A stretch of 64,000 nt of DNA, taken from assembly GCA_900470285.1 (NCBI GenBank), contig UCAG01000002.1, forward strand, positions 62,001-126,000, read 5' to 3'. Below the pieces are notes generated by a model. It had not been told where the DNA came from, ran no database searches, and saw only the letters and a list, made by a program, of their open reading frames with translations. The position numbers and the translations under genes were made by a program. Below, in pieces: positions 28,948 through 36,877 of the stretch. The stretch's first letter is position 1. Each line of letters opens with the position of its first letter. Origin of the DNA: Hyphomicrobiales bacterium. GTDB lineage: Bacteria; Pseudomonadota; Alphaproteobacteria; Rhizobiales; Rhizobiaceae.

Positions 28948-29973
28948 TTATGCAGCGCTGAAACCATCAACACGGCAAACAATCAGATCATGATCGGAAA
29001 GCGGACGCTGATTATCATCCAGTGAAGAGATGATGCGACTCTCGGTGATGTCCAGCCCACGGCTCAGGAACCAGTCCAGTTTCATAGCGCGATCAGGCCA
29101 ACGGGTAATCAGGCTCGGACGGGTGGTCATCTGATCCAGCGCACCGCTGTGGCGGGTAAAGCCGCGTTCAGCAGCGACGCGGAACAGACCTTCCGCCTCG
29201 AAATCCCCTTCCGCATGATTGCCGGTATTGAGATCGCCGCCGATCAGTGTTGGCATAGCGCCAAATTCTGCTTCCAGCGCATCAATCAGCTGCGCCACCT
29301 GTTTTTCGCGATAGGCTGCCGGAGACGCGCTTTCCAGATGCACAGACACCGCGAGAAACGGCCCGTCAACGGTTTCAATCACTGCGCCGATTGCATTGCG
29401 TTCCCCCAGCCGTGGCTGATCGCCGCCATTAAAGAACCACAGGCGCTCACCGGCCAGACGCTGCACAAAAATCCGCTGCATCGGCACAGAGGACATCAGC
29501 GCATTGCCGTGGAAACCTTTTTCGTTGAAATCATCTTGGCAAAAGGAATGCTCGATTTCCGAGCCAAGCCCAAGCTCGATAAACTCCACACCATAGGCAT
29601 ATTCCATAGACATATGACGGGCGACTTCCGCTGTCATGTTTTTCTGCGCAGTGCGCGCCATGCCATTGTCCATCTCGGTCAGCAGTGCCACGGCCGGTTT
29701 TTCTGCCAGCATTTTCGCAGCGCTTTCCTCAGGGAACAGACAACGCTCCAGATTCCACGCAGTGACATTAAACGGAAACGCCAGCGGTGCGGTTGAAGCA
29801 GCCTGACCACCGGTTTCAACACTGGTCATACACTCCATCGCAACCAGCTTGGCGTCATGAGCAGCCATGGTTTTATCCAGCTGCGTGATGCTCTGGCGCT
29901 CTTCATGGGATGGCACATCCAGAGCAGCAACTTGTGAGCGGATCATGGTTTCAACAGTCATTACTTCAGTCAT
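28948..29973 (-). CDS. endonuclease/exonuclease/phosphatase-fold hydrolase in the ugp operon
   Basis: 341 residues of the EEP superfamily (Mg-dependent phosphodiesterases and nucleases). Metal and active-site motifs are TEMDNGM (Glu), the SVHLES His, GGDLNTGNH and the C-terminal LSDHDLI. There is no signal peptide, so it is probably cytosolic. It starts only 15 bp after ugpC and shares the operon terminator, i.e. it occupies the position often held by the glycerophosphodiester phosphodiesterase UgpQ. A role in splitting imported phosphodiesters is inference; a nuclease role is the alternative. Confidence 0.85.
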   Translation of the reverse strand: MTEVMTVETMIRSQVAALDVPSHEERQSITQLDKTMAAHDAKLVAMECMTSVETGGQAASTAPLAFPFNVTAWNLERCLFPEESAAKMLAEKPAVALLTEMDNGMARTAQKNMTAEVARHMSMEYAYGVEFIELGLGSEIEHSFCQDDFNEKGFHGNALMSSVPMQRIFVQRLAGERLWFFNGGDQPRLGERNAIGAVIETVDGPFLAVSVHLESASPAAYREKQVAQLIDALEAEFGAMPTLIGGDLNTGNHAEGDFEAEGLFRVAAERGFTRHSGALDQMTTRPSLITRWPDRAMKLDWFLSRGLDITESRIISSLDDNQRPLSDHDLIVCRVDGFSAA

Positions 29974-29988
29974 ATCATTTCTCAGATT

Positions 29989-31092
29989 TCAGGCAGAAAC
30001 AGCTTGAGTTGTTTTTACAGCAGTTGCGGCAGCTTGCGACAATTCAATGCGTTTGCCGCTCTGTTTATCAAAAAAGTGCAGCTTTTCAGGCGTCACAGCC
30101 AGACGCATCTGATCGCGGATTTCAGCCTGCGGCGGCAGTGCGGCGACCAGCTTCTGATTGCCCGCATAACCATGCACAATGCGTTGTGCGCCCAGTTCTT
30201 CCACATATTCGGTGCGGAATTGAATGGCCTGCTCATGCGCTTCAGCGATATGCAAATCTTCTGCACGAATACCGATTGTCAGCTCGCCCGGCACAGATGG
30301 CTCTGTGCCGAGTTTCAGAATATCCTCACCCAGCATCAGTTGTGCCTGATGCACAGTACCGTCAGCCAAATTCATCGCCGGAGAACCGATAAAGCTGGCG
30401 ACAAAGGTTGAAGCAGGCTTGTGATAAATCTCCAGCGGCGCGCCGATCTGCTCAATCTCGCCGCCATTCAGCACCACCAGTCGATCCGCCAGTGTCATCG
30501 CTTCCAATTGATCATGGGTCACATAGATCGAAGTCGTACCGAGACGACGCTGCAACTGCCGGATTTCTCCGCGCATGGAAACGCGCAATTTGGCATCAAG
30601 ATTGGACAGCGGTTCGTCAAACAAAAACACCGCAGGCTTACGCACAATCGCACGCCCCATCGCCACACGCTGGCGCTGACCACCGGAAAGCGCACGCGGC
30701 TTGCGTTGCAGATAAGGTTCCAACTCCAGCATCCGCGCAGCCTCTGCCACACGCGCTTCAATCTCAGCCTTTGGCGTTTTACGGTTCCGCAAACCATAAG
30801 CCATATTATCATAGACGCTCATATGCGGATAAAGCGCATAATTCTGGAATACCATGGCAATGTCACGATCTGCCGGCTCCACCTCATTCACGGTACGATT
30901 GCCGATTGCCACCTCACCTTCCGAGATGGTTTCCAGCCCTGCCACCATGCGCAGCAGTGTGGATTTTCCGCAGCCGGAAGGGCCGACCAGAACAATGAAT
31001 TCACCGTCTTTAATATCGATATTCACCGCGCTGACGGCCTTGGTACCGCCCGCATAGATTTTCGATACATTTTCAATTTTAACCTGTGCCAT
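29989..31092 (-). CDS. ugpC: sn-glycerol-3-phosphate ABC importer, ATP-binding subunit UgpC
   Basis: 367 residues, MalK/UgpC type. Walker A is GPSGCGKST, the signature [14 protein letters not shown] and Walker [14 protein letters not shown]; a C-terminal OB-fold/TOBE regulatory part follows (about 235-350). It energises uptake of glycerol-3-phosphate or glycerophosphodiesters through UgpAE. It lies between ugpE (19 bp upstream) and the EEP-hydrolase gene (15 bp downstream). Confidence 0.93.
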   Translation of the reverse strand: MAQVKIENVSKIYAGGTKAVSAVNIDIKDGEFIVLVGPSGCGKSTLLRMVAGLETISEGEVAIGNRTVNEVEPADRDIAMVFQNYALYPHMSVYDNMAYGLRNRKTPKAEIEARVAEAARMLELEPYLQRKPRALSGGQRQRVAMGRAIVRKPAVFLFDEPLSNLDAKLRVSMRGEIRQLQRRLGTTSIYVTHDQLEAMTLADRLVVLNGGEIEQIGAPLEIYHKPASTFVASFIGSPAMNLADGTVHQAQLMLGEDILKLGTEPSVPGELTIGIRAEDLHIAEAHEQAIQFRTEYVEELGAQRIVHGYAGNQKLVAALPPQAEIRDQMRLAVTPEKLHFFDKQSGKRIELSQAAATAVKTTQAVSA

Positions 31093-31111
31093 TGAAGGCT
31101 CCTAAAATCTC

Positions 31112-31954
31112 TTACTTGTCGCTCTCGGTCAGGCCTTTGATGAACCAGCGCTGGAACACCACAACCACCAGCACCGGCGGCACCATGGCCAGCACGGCAA
31201 GAGCAAAAGCCTCGTTATAATCCGGAATTTGCGCCCCGACCCACACCTGCAAAATCTGCTTGATACCGCGCATCAGCGTGAAAAAGCTCTCATCGGTCGT
31301 CACCAGCATCGGCCAGAGATATTGGTTCCAACCATAGACAAACATGATGATGAACATCGCGGCGATCATGGTGCGCGATAGTGGCAGCAGCACATCGATG
31401 AAAAACTTCACCGGCCCTGCCCCGTCGATGCGGGAAGCTTCCAGCAATTCATCCGGCACCGATTTAAAGAATTGCCGGAAATAGAAAGTACCAGTGGCCG
31501 AAGCCAGCAGCGGCACGATCAATCCTGAATAGCTGTTGAGCATCCCGAAGGACGACACCACCTGATAGGAAGGCACGATACGTACTTCTAGCGGCAGCAA
31601 CAGCGTGGTGAAAATCAGCCAGAATGCCAGCGTGGCAAAGCGGAAGCGGAAATAGACAATCGCATAGGCCGCCAGCATCGACAGCACAATCTTACCAATT
31701 GCAAAACCGAGGCCGAGGATCAGCGAATTCAGCAACATCCGCGAGCCGGTGATCTGGCCGGTGAAACCACCCTCACGGGTCAGTACATTGCTATAGGTTT
31801 CCGTGAAATTATCACCCCAGCTCAGTGACAGACCATTGGAGTGAATATCCGCTGCCGTATGACTGGAGGTGGTGAAAGCCACCACCACCGGCAAAATCAG
31901 AAACAGCGCTCCGGCAAGCAGGATCAGATGATCGGTAATCTTAACTTTATGCAT
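31112..31954 (-). CDS. ugpE: glycerol-3-phosphate ABC importer, permease UgpE
   Basis: About 280 residues with six membrane helices and the EAA loop (ELLEASRIDGAGPVKFF, about 185-200). I prefer ATG 31954, 13 nt after the ugpA stop with a GCAGG upstream; a start at 31996 would overlap ugpA by 29 bp. It forms the membrane channel together with UgpA. Confidence 0.9.
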   Translation of the reverse strand: MHKVKITDHLILLAGALFLILPVVVAFTTSSHTAADIHSNGLSLSWGDNFTETYSNVLTREGGFTGQITGSRMLLNSLILGLGFAIGKIVLSMLAAYAIVYFRFRFATLAFWLIFTTLLLPLEVRIVPSYQVVSSFGMLNSYSGLIVPLLASATGTFYFRQFFKSVPDELLEASRIDGAGPVKFFIDVLLPLSRTMIAAMFIIMFVYGWNQYLWPMLVTTDESFFTLMRGIKQILQVWVGAQIPDYNEAFALAVLAMVPPVLVVVVFQRWFIKGLTESDK

Positions 31955-31967
31955 CTTTATAGCCTGC

Positions 31968-32939
31968 TTAGTTATAGTGGATGCGCCGCTCGACAAAGCG
32001 GAACTGCACGATGGTCAATGTAAACACCACCACCATCAGGATGACGGATTGTGCGGAAGAGCTGCCGATATCATTGCCGCGGAAACCATCCATGAATACT
32101 TTATAGACCAGCGTAATCGGGTTATTGGCGGCTTTATCCTTCACCATCACGTCGATCACACCGAAAGTATCGAACAGCGAATAGGTGATATTGATAATCA
32201 GCAGAAAGAACACAGTCGGTGCCAGCAAAGGCAGGATGACCGTGCGGAAACGACGTGCACCGGAGCGACAATCCATCACCGCTGCTTCGCGCACCGAGGC
32301 CGGAACCGCCTGCAAACCGGACAGAATGAAAATGAAATTATAAGGGATCTGCTTCCAGACTGAGACGACGACCATCGCAAACGCGGTGTCGAAATAGTTC
32401 AGCCCGACTTTCATATCCCAGCCAAACCATGCAGCCATTTTCACAAACGGGCCGATATGCTGGTCGAAGATCATCATTCCGATGAGACCGGCAACCGGCG
32501 GCGCAATGGCATAGACCGAGATCAGCACAGTTTTATAAGTAGCATTGCCACGGATAACCGCATCGGCTTTTACCGCCAGCAACATGCCAATACCCAGCGA
32601 CAGGGCTGTCACAATAATCGTAAAGATCGCTGTAAAACCGGCAATGCCGCGATATTCAGGGCTGACCAACACATCCGTATAGTTTTCTAATCCGACAAAG
32701 GTCGCACCGAAGCCGAACGGGTCTTCAATATAGAAGGACGACTGAATGGCCTGAACAGACGGCCAGTAGAAGAAAATCAAAACAACAGCCAGCTGTGGCG
32801 CCAGCAGCAGATAAGGCAGCAAACGTGAATTAAACTGCACGCGCTTGGCCGGTTCTGCCTGCTTTGCATTACCGAACATTGGTAAGCGCGCGAAAAGCCC
32901 TGCCAGTTTTGATGGTTGAGAAGTCTGGATATATGCCAC
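31968..32939 (-). CDS. ugpA: glycerol-3-phosphate ABC importer, permease UgpA
   Basis: 323 residues: a cytoplasmic N-terminal extension of about 35 residues, then six membrane helices and the EAA motif (VREAAVMDCRSGARRFR). It is paired with UgpE. A strong hairpin separates it from ugpB upstream. Confidence 0.9.
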   Translation of the reverse strand: MAYIQTSQPSKLAGLFARLPMFGNAKQAEPAKRVQFNSRLLPYLLLAPQLAVVLIFFYWPSVQAIQSSFYIEDPFGFGATFVGLENYTDVLVSPEYRGIAGFTAIFTIIVTALSLGIGMLLAVKADAVIRGNATYKTVLISVYAIAPPVAGLIGMMIFDQHIGPFVKMAAWFGWDMKVGLNYFDTAFAMVVVSVWKQIPYNFIFILSGLQAVPASVREAAVMDCRSGARRFRTVILPLLAPTVFFLLIINITYSLFDTFGVIDVMVKDKAANNPITLVYKVFMDGFRGNDIGSSSAQSVILMVVVFTLTIVQFRFVERRIHYN

Positions 32940-32977
32940 GCGGCAAATCCCCGTCTTTTTGAGAAGAGTGGATTGAA

Positions 32978-33011
32978 AACGGGGTCAGGCATGGTTTGCT
33001 CCGACCCCGTT
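32978..33011 (-). terminator. intercistronic hairpin ugpB-ugpA
   Basis: 9-bp arms AACGGGGTC and GACCCCGTT, 16-nt loop, then TTTTC on the minus strand. It lies 27 nt after the ugpB stop. Such a partial terminator or mRNA stabiliser usually keeps the binding protein at higher level than the permease subunits. Confidence 0.7.
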
Positions 33012-33037
33012 CATCACATTGAGAGAAATCTCAGTTG

Positions 33038-34336
33038 TTAGTTCGCGGTCTTTGCGAAACGGGTCAGCAGGTCGTTACCTTCTTTTTCGATGGTTTCGAA
33101 AGCCTGTTTGACTGTGGTTTCACCGGAGAAAATACGGTTATATTCGCGTTCCATGATGGTACGGATCTGCGGGTAGAAACCAAGGCGGTAGCCCTTCGAC
33201 CATTCACCCGACGGCAGCATCAGCTGCTTGATGCCGACTTCGGCAACCGGTGTCTTTTCGTAATAGCCTTCAGATTTAGCCAGTTCATATGCAGCTTTGG
33301 TGATTGCCACATAGCCGGTTGCCTGATGATAATATTTCTGCACTTCCGGCGAAGTCAGGAACTGGAAGAAATCAGCAACGCATTTATTTTCTGCGTCTGG
33401 TTTACCGGCCATGGCGAACAGAGCCGCACCACCGATAAATGTATTGGTGCCTGCACCGTCAACGGCTTTCCAGTATGGCAGGAAGTCGGCGGAGAATTCC
33501 ATTTTAGCAGTTTTCTGCAGACCACCGAAAGAACCGGAAGAACCGATCCAGAAAGCAACTTTACCTTCATCAAAAGGCTTCTGATTGTCTGCCCAGCCTG
33601 CACCGTAGAAACCGAAATAGCCTTTATCAGCCCAGTCTTTCAGCTTGTCGAACATCATGATGAGGTTCGGATCAGTCACATTGAGTTTGGTGTCCTGAAC
33701 GCTGTCATAACCGTTATTATTGGTGGCGAACTGAATGTTCTGACGGGAGAAGAAGTTCTCGGTGAACTGCCATGTCAGCTGCGAAGCGGTCAGCGGGATA
33801 TAGCCTGCTTCTTTGAGCTTTGGCGCAATGGCTTCAAACTCTTCCCAGGTTTTCGGCGCTTCAACACCAGCCTTTTTCAACGCATCCGTGTTGATATACA
33901 TGATCGGCGCGGAGGAGTTGAACGGCATGCCAACAAACTTGCCATCCGGAGCCGCATAGAAATAGCGCACGCCTTCGATAAAGGCTTCACGATCAAACTT
34001 GTAACCGGCATTGTTGATCAGGTCTTCAGCAGGAACAGTTGCGCCTTTTGCATTGATGATAGTGGCTGCACCGGCATCAAAAACCTGAAGAATATTCGGC
34101 TGTTCGCCGGAGCGGAATGCAGCAATGCCGGAGGCCAGAGCTTCTTCATAAGAGCCTTTGGAAACCGGTGTCAGCGCGCAGGACTGCTGGGATTCATTGA
34201 AGCGCTTGGAGATCTCATTAATCACGTCAGCATTCGCGCCGCCCATGCCATGCCACCAGCTGATATTGGTTGCAGCCATTGACGATGTAGCAGAGACGGT
34301 GAGTGTCAAAGCGGCGATAGAAAGTTTTCTGAACAT
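33038..34336 (-). CDS. ugpB: glycerol-3-phosphate ABC importer, binding protein UgpB
   Basis: About 432 residues with a signal peptide (MFRKLSIAALTLTVSATSSMA, about 1-21), thus periplasmic. The mature protein starts TNISWWHGMGG, the typical UgpB beginning, and has the SSGSFGGLQ ligand-loop region. First gene of ugpB-ugpA-ugpE-ugpC-EEP. The ATG at 34336 is chosen for the signal peptide; a longer frame begins at 34390. A Pho-box-like array lies about 48 nt upstream. Confidence 0.93.
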   Translation of the reverse strand: MFRKLSIAALTLTVSATSSMAATNISWWHGMGGANADVINEISKRFNESQQSCALTPVSKGSYEEALASGIAAFRSGEQPNILQVFDAGAATIINAKGATVPAEDLINNAGYKFDREAFIEGVRYFYAAPDGKFVGMPFNSSAPIMYINTDALKKAGVEAPKTWEEFEAIAPKLKEAGYIPLTASQLTWQFTENFFSRQNIQFATNNNGYDSVQDTKLNVTDPNLIMMFDKLKDWADKGYFGFYGAGWADNQKPFDEGKVAFWIGSSGSFGGLQKTAKMEFSADFLPYWKAVDGAGTNTFIGGAALFAMAGKPDAENKCVADFFQFLTSPEVQKYYHQATGYVAITKAAYELAKSEGYYEKTPVAEVGIKQLMLPSGEWSKGYRLGFYPQIRTIMEREYNRIFSGETTVKQAFETIEKEGNDLLTRFAKTAN

Positions 34337-34383
34337 TGCAGATCCCGTTTGTTGAAAAACTGGTTCCGCAATAGAGGGTGGAT

Positions 34384-34423
34384 ATGACACCGAATTAACA
34401 GGAATGAATCAGATTTATGAAAC
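34384..34423 (-). promoter_or_regulatory. Pho-box-like array upstream of ugpB
   Basis: Read on the minus strand, 11-bp-phased units appear: GTTTCATAAAT, one poor unit, CTGTTAATTCG and GTGTCAT. The last two (34384-34401) match the PhoB consensus CTGTCAT-N4-CTGTCAT at 11 of 14 conserved positions; the first matches CTGTCATAAAT at 9 of 11. A possible -10 TCTATT lies 8 nt downstream. Known PhoB control of ugp operons supports this. Confidence 0.6.
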
Positions 34424-34490
34424 ACACCGAAACCGGCGAGCTGCATAAATCTGCCACTGCCTGCCCTGTGCAAACCTAAATTGTCCTACC

Positions 34491-35078
34491 TCACGACAGG
34501 AAAATGAAATCCAGAATGATCGTGGAAAATAACAGGCCTATCATCACATATTGAAATCGCCTGCGCTTAATATTCATCGCAATCAGAATAACGATGGTTT
34601 CCAGCACCATGATAACCGGAAGAACGACCATATTATCAGTGTCATTTTTAATGAAGGCTGTTCTGATCTGTTCGAAAGACTGCATGCTGTTGATGAAAAT
34701 AAAGAGGACAAAAAGCCATTTCTTTCTCGAAAAGAAATAGGTCTCGTAATCCCCGTATTCTTTAATGTCATCCGGCGTCAGGGTAACGCAGATGAAAAAC
34801 AGACCAAAGACATAGAACAACTCTAAGATATAAGTAACAATGTCGTAGGTTTTGTTGTTGCTCTCGATGAGATAATCCCACCAGAACTGAATAATCCATA
34901 AAAATACGACCAGTACCCAGCCGATGTGTATATAGGATATCTTGTTCTTCGAAGGGTGCTGAATAAATTTGGACGCGAAGACCAGCAAGCGCGACAGGCA
35001 CAGGCTTATGCCCATGCCGTTGATAATGCGCATATGCGAGAAAACATCAGCCTGACTGACAAGAATATCCGCTGCCAT
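34491..35078 (-). CDS. unrecognised multi-pass membrane protein
   Basis: About 195 residues, probably six membrane segments (for example IGWVLVVFLWIIQFWWDYL, ILELFYVFGLFFICVTL, WLFVLFIFI, MVVLPVIMVLETIVILIAM and MIGLLFSTIILDFIFL). Between them lies a charged loop SRKKW. A strong GGGGAG lies 7 nt before ATG 35078, so translation is credible. I do not recognise the family. Composition is richer in A+T than its neighbours, suggesting later acquisition or relaxed constraint. Confidence 0.75.
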   Translation of the reverse strand: MAADILVSQADVFSHMRIINGMGISLCLSRLLVFASKFIQHPSKNKISYIHIGWVLVVFLWIIQFWWDYLIESNNKTYDIVTYILELFYVFGLFFICVTLTPDDIKEYGDYETYFFSRKKWLFVLFIFINSMQSFEQIRTAFIKNDTDNMVVLPVIMVLETIVILIAMNIKRRRFQYVMIGLLFSTIILDFIFLS

Positions 35079-35149
35079 TGGCAAGCTCCCCTCCGGATAT
35101 GCGTATTACAACTACCGGATTACATCCCCTCCGGTTGTTGTTCAGTACA

Positions 35150-35392
35150 TTAATAAATTATCAGCTCAAATGATGCCGACATTGTCAGGAGCAGCGCACC
35201 CAGAATTGCCAGAATCAAACCGGTTCTGAAATGTTTGGATGCTTTAACAACCAAGCCCTTGTCATCGCTTTGACCCGCATCACCATGCAGGGATGTGGAG
35301 AACAGAACGACCAGCAAACCGATCAGCAGTGTGAATGAACCGGCGGCACTCAGCAGGTCGCAGATAAAAAGCGTGAGATTGGTATTGGTCAT
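35150..35392 (-). CDS. small two-helix membrane protein, unknown
   Basis: 80 residues with two hydrophobic segments (about 12-32 and 56-77) around a charged loop containing DAGQSDDKG. The ribosome-binding site is weak (GGTGAA). It lies 71 bp upstream of the six-helix membrane gene in the same direction, so the two may be co-expressed. Family not recognised; a spurious frame cannot be excluded, but the regular helix-loop-helix layout favours a real gene. Confidence 0.6.
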   Translation of the reverse strand: MTNTNLTLFICDLLSAAGSFTLLIGLLVVLFSTSLHGDAGQSDDKGLVVKASKHFRTGLILAILGALLLTMSASFELIIY

Positions 35393-35558
35393 AGAAGTTT
35401 CACCGGTCAGATTATAAAATTATCAGTGATCGTTATAAACTCTGCCCGCGCATGACAAGCTTTAAGATTTTAATACATTATAATGCGACGTAATAATTCC
35501 CATCATAATTTATGCGCTTTTCTGATGTCATGCAGAAACAACACTGGTCTTAACTTCG

Positions 35559-35582
35559 GTTCATGCGATACAACGCATGAAC
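35559..35582. promoter_or_regulatory. operator candidate upstream of aminotransferase
   Basis: Perfect inverted repeat GTTCATGCG and CGCATGAAC (6-nt spacer), ending 38 nt before the aminotransferase ATG. The half-site TTCATGC recurs upstream of the phosphonate-type importer genes. Confidence 0.55.
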
Positions 35583-35620
35583 TATTAGAAGATGCATAAA
35601 AATACGGAGGAGCGCTCAAG

Positions 35621-36808
35621 ATGCATTATGCGCGTATTACCGAGCGTTTGAGCAGCAAAGGCTCACACAAATGGGCTGTCCATATGCGCGCCCGCGAGCT
35701 GAAAGCCGCAGGCGAAGACATTATAGAGCTGACTATCGGTGAACCGGATATTCCGACACCCGCCGATATGATTGATGAGGCTGCCCGCTCCATGCGCGCA
35801 GGCCGCACCCGCTACACCAGTGGCCGCGGCGAACCGTCGATTCTTGCAGCTTTATCTGACAAATATTCGAAGCGCACCGGCCGCAAGATCAGCCAGCAGC
35901 AGATTCTCTGCTTTCCGGGCACACAAAGCGCACTGGCAATTGCCATGCTTGGTCTGGCCGAAGAAGGTGATGAAGTCATCACCACCAATCCGTGCTATGC
36001 GACTTATGAAGGCGTGATTAAAGCAACCGGTGCCACACCGGTCTATGTGCCGGTCAGTGAAGCCAACGGCTTCCGCCTGCAGGCTGCCGATCTGGAAAAA
36101 GCAATCACACCACGTTCGCGCGTGCTGCTGCTCAACTCACCGCATAACCCTACCGGCGCCATGCTGAGCCGTGAGGAAATCGCAGCCATCGGGGAAGTCT
36201 GCCGTAAACATAATCTCTGGATCATCTCCGACGAGGTTTATGAATTGCTGGTCTTTGAGGGTGAGTTTGCTTCTCCGCTTGATCTGCCAGAACTGGCCGA
36301 GCGTACCGTTGTGGTTGCCTCGATTTCCAAATCCCATTCCGCGCCGGGCTTCCGCAGCGGCTGGTGCATCGGACCGGAAGAATTTACGGACCGCCTGCTG
36401 CCTTTGTCAGAATATTTACTGTTCGGCGTGCAGCCTTTCATTGCAGATATGACTGCCTATGCGCTGAACCGTCCTGCAACAGCCGCTCAGCAAATGCTGG
36501 AAAATTTCTACCGCCGTGCGCAGATGATTTCCGAGCGGCTAGATGGTCAGGCCGGAATTTCCTGCAAGATCCCGCAGGCAGGCATGTTCATTCTGGCAGA
36601 TATCCGCGCCACCGGCATGACCGGTGCGGAGTTTGCCATGCGCCTGCTGGAAGAAGAAAAGATTGCAACAATGCCCGGCGATTCCTTCGGCAGCAATCTG
36701 GTTGGCTTCCTGCGCCTCAGCCTCAGCGTCGCAGATGACCAGATTGATGCAGCCTGCGCCGGAATGGTGCGGCTAGCACAGCGTATTACGCTGGAAAAAG
36801 CAGCCTGA
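35621..36808 (+). CDS. class I PLP-dependent aminotransferase
   Basis: 395 residues, aspartate/aromatic aminotransferase-like. LTIGEPDIPTP is the N-terminal substrate loop, NSPHNPTGA and SDEVYELLVF bind PLP, the cofactor lysine is Lys237 in SISKSHSAPGFRSGW, and the Arg in FLRLSLS binds the substrate carboxylate. GGAGGAG precedes ATG 35621. It is convergent with the phosphonate-type importer genes. Substrate not predictable; because 2-aminoethylphosphonate transaminases (PhnW) belong to a different branch, I do not assign that role. Confidence 0.9.
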   Translation: MHYARITERLSSKGSHKWAVHMRARELKAAGEDIIELTIGEPDIPTPADMIDEAARSMRAGRTRYTSGRGEPSILAALSDKYSKRTGRKISQQQILCFPGTQSALAIAMLGLAEEGDEVITTNPCYATYEGVIKATGATPVYVPVSEANGFRLQAADLEKAITPRSRVLLLNSPHNPTGAMLSREEIAAIGEVCRKHNLWIISDEVYELLVFEGEFASPLDLPELAERTVVVASISKSHSAPGFRSGWCIGPEEFTDRLLPLSEYLLFGVQPFIADMTAYALNRPATAAQQMLENFYRRAQMISERLDGQAGISCKIPQAGMFILADIRATGMTGAEFAMRLLEEEKIATMPGDSFGSNLVGFLRLSLSVADDQIDAACAGMVRLAQRITLEKAA

Positions 36809-36825
36809 TTGGTTTGTAGTAAATT

Positions 36826-36859
36826 AAAAAGCCCGCCTCAGTGATGAGGCGGGCTTTTT
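36826..36859. terminator. bidirectional terminator
   Basis: Perfect 15-bp stem AAAAAGCCCGCCTCA and its complement with a GTGA loop, between the convergent aminotransferase and importer permease genes. Confidence 0.95.
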
Positions 36860-36877
36860 TTGTTTTTCATATCGGTT

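Noticed and set aside
33035-34282. Long open frame (415 codons) on the plus strand opposite ugpB
   Set aside because: It is antisense to a certain gene, has no family resemblance and arises from ugpB codon usage.
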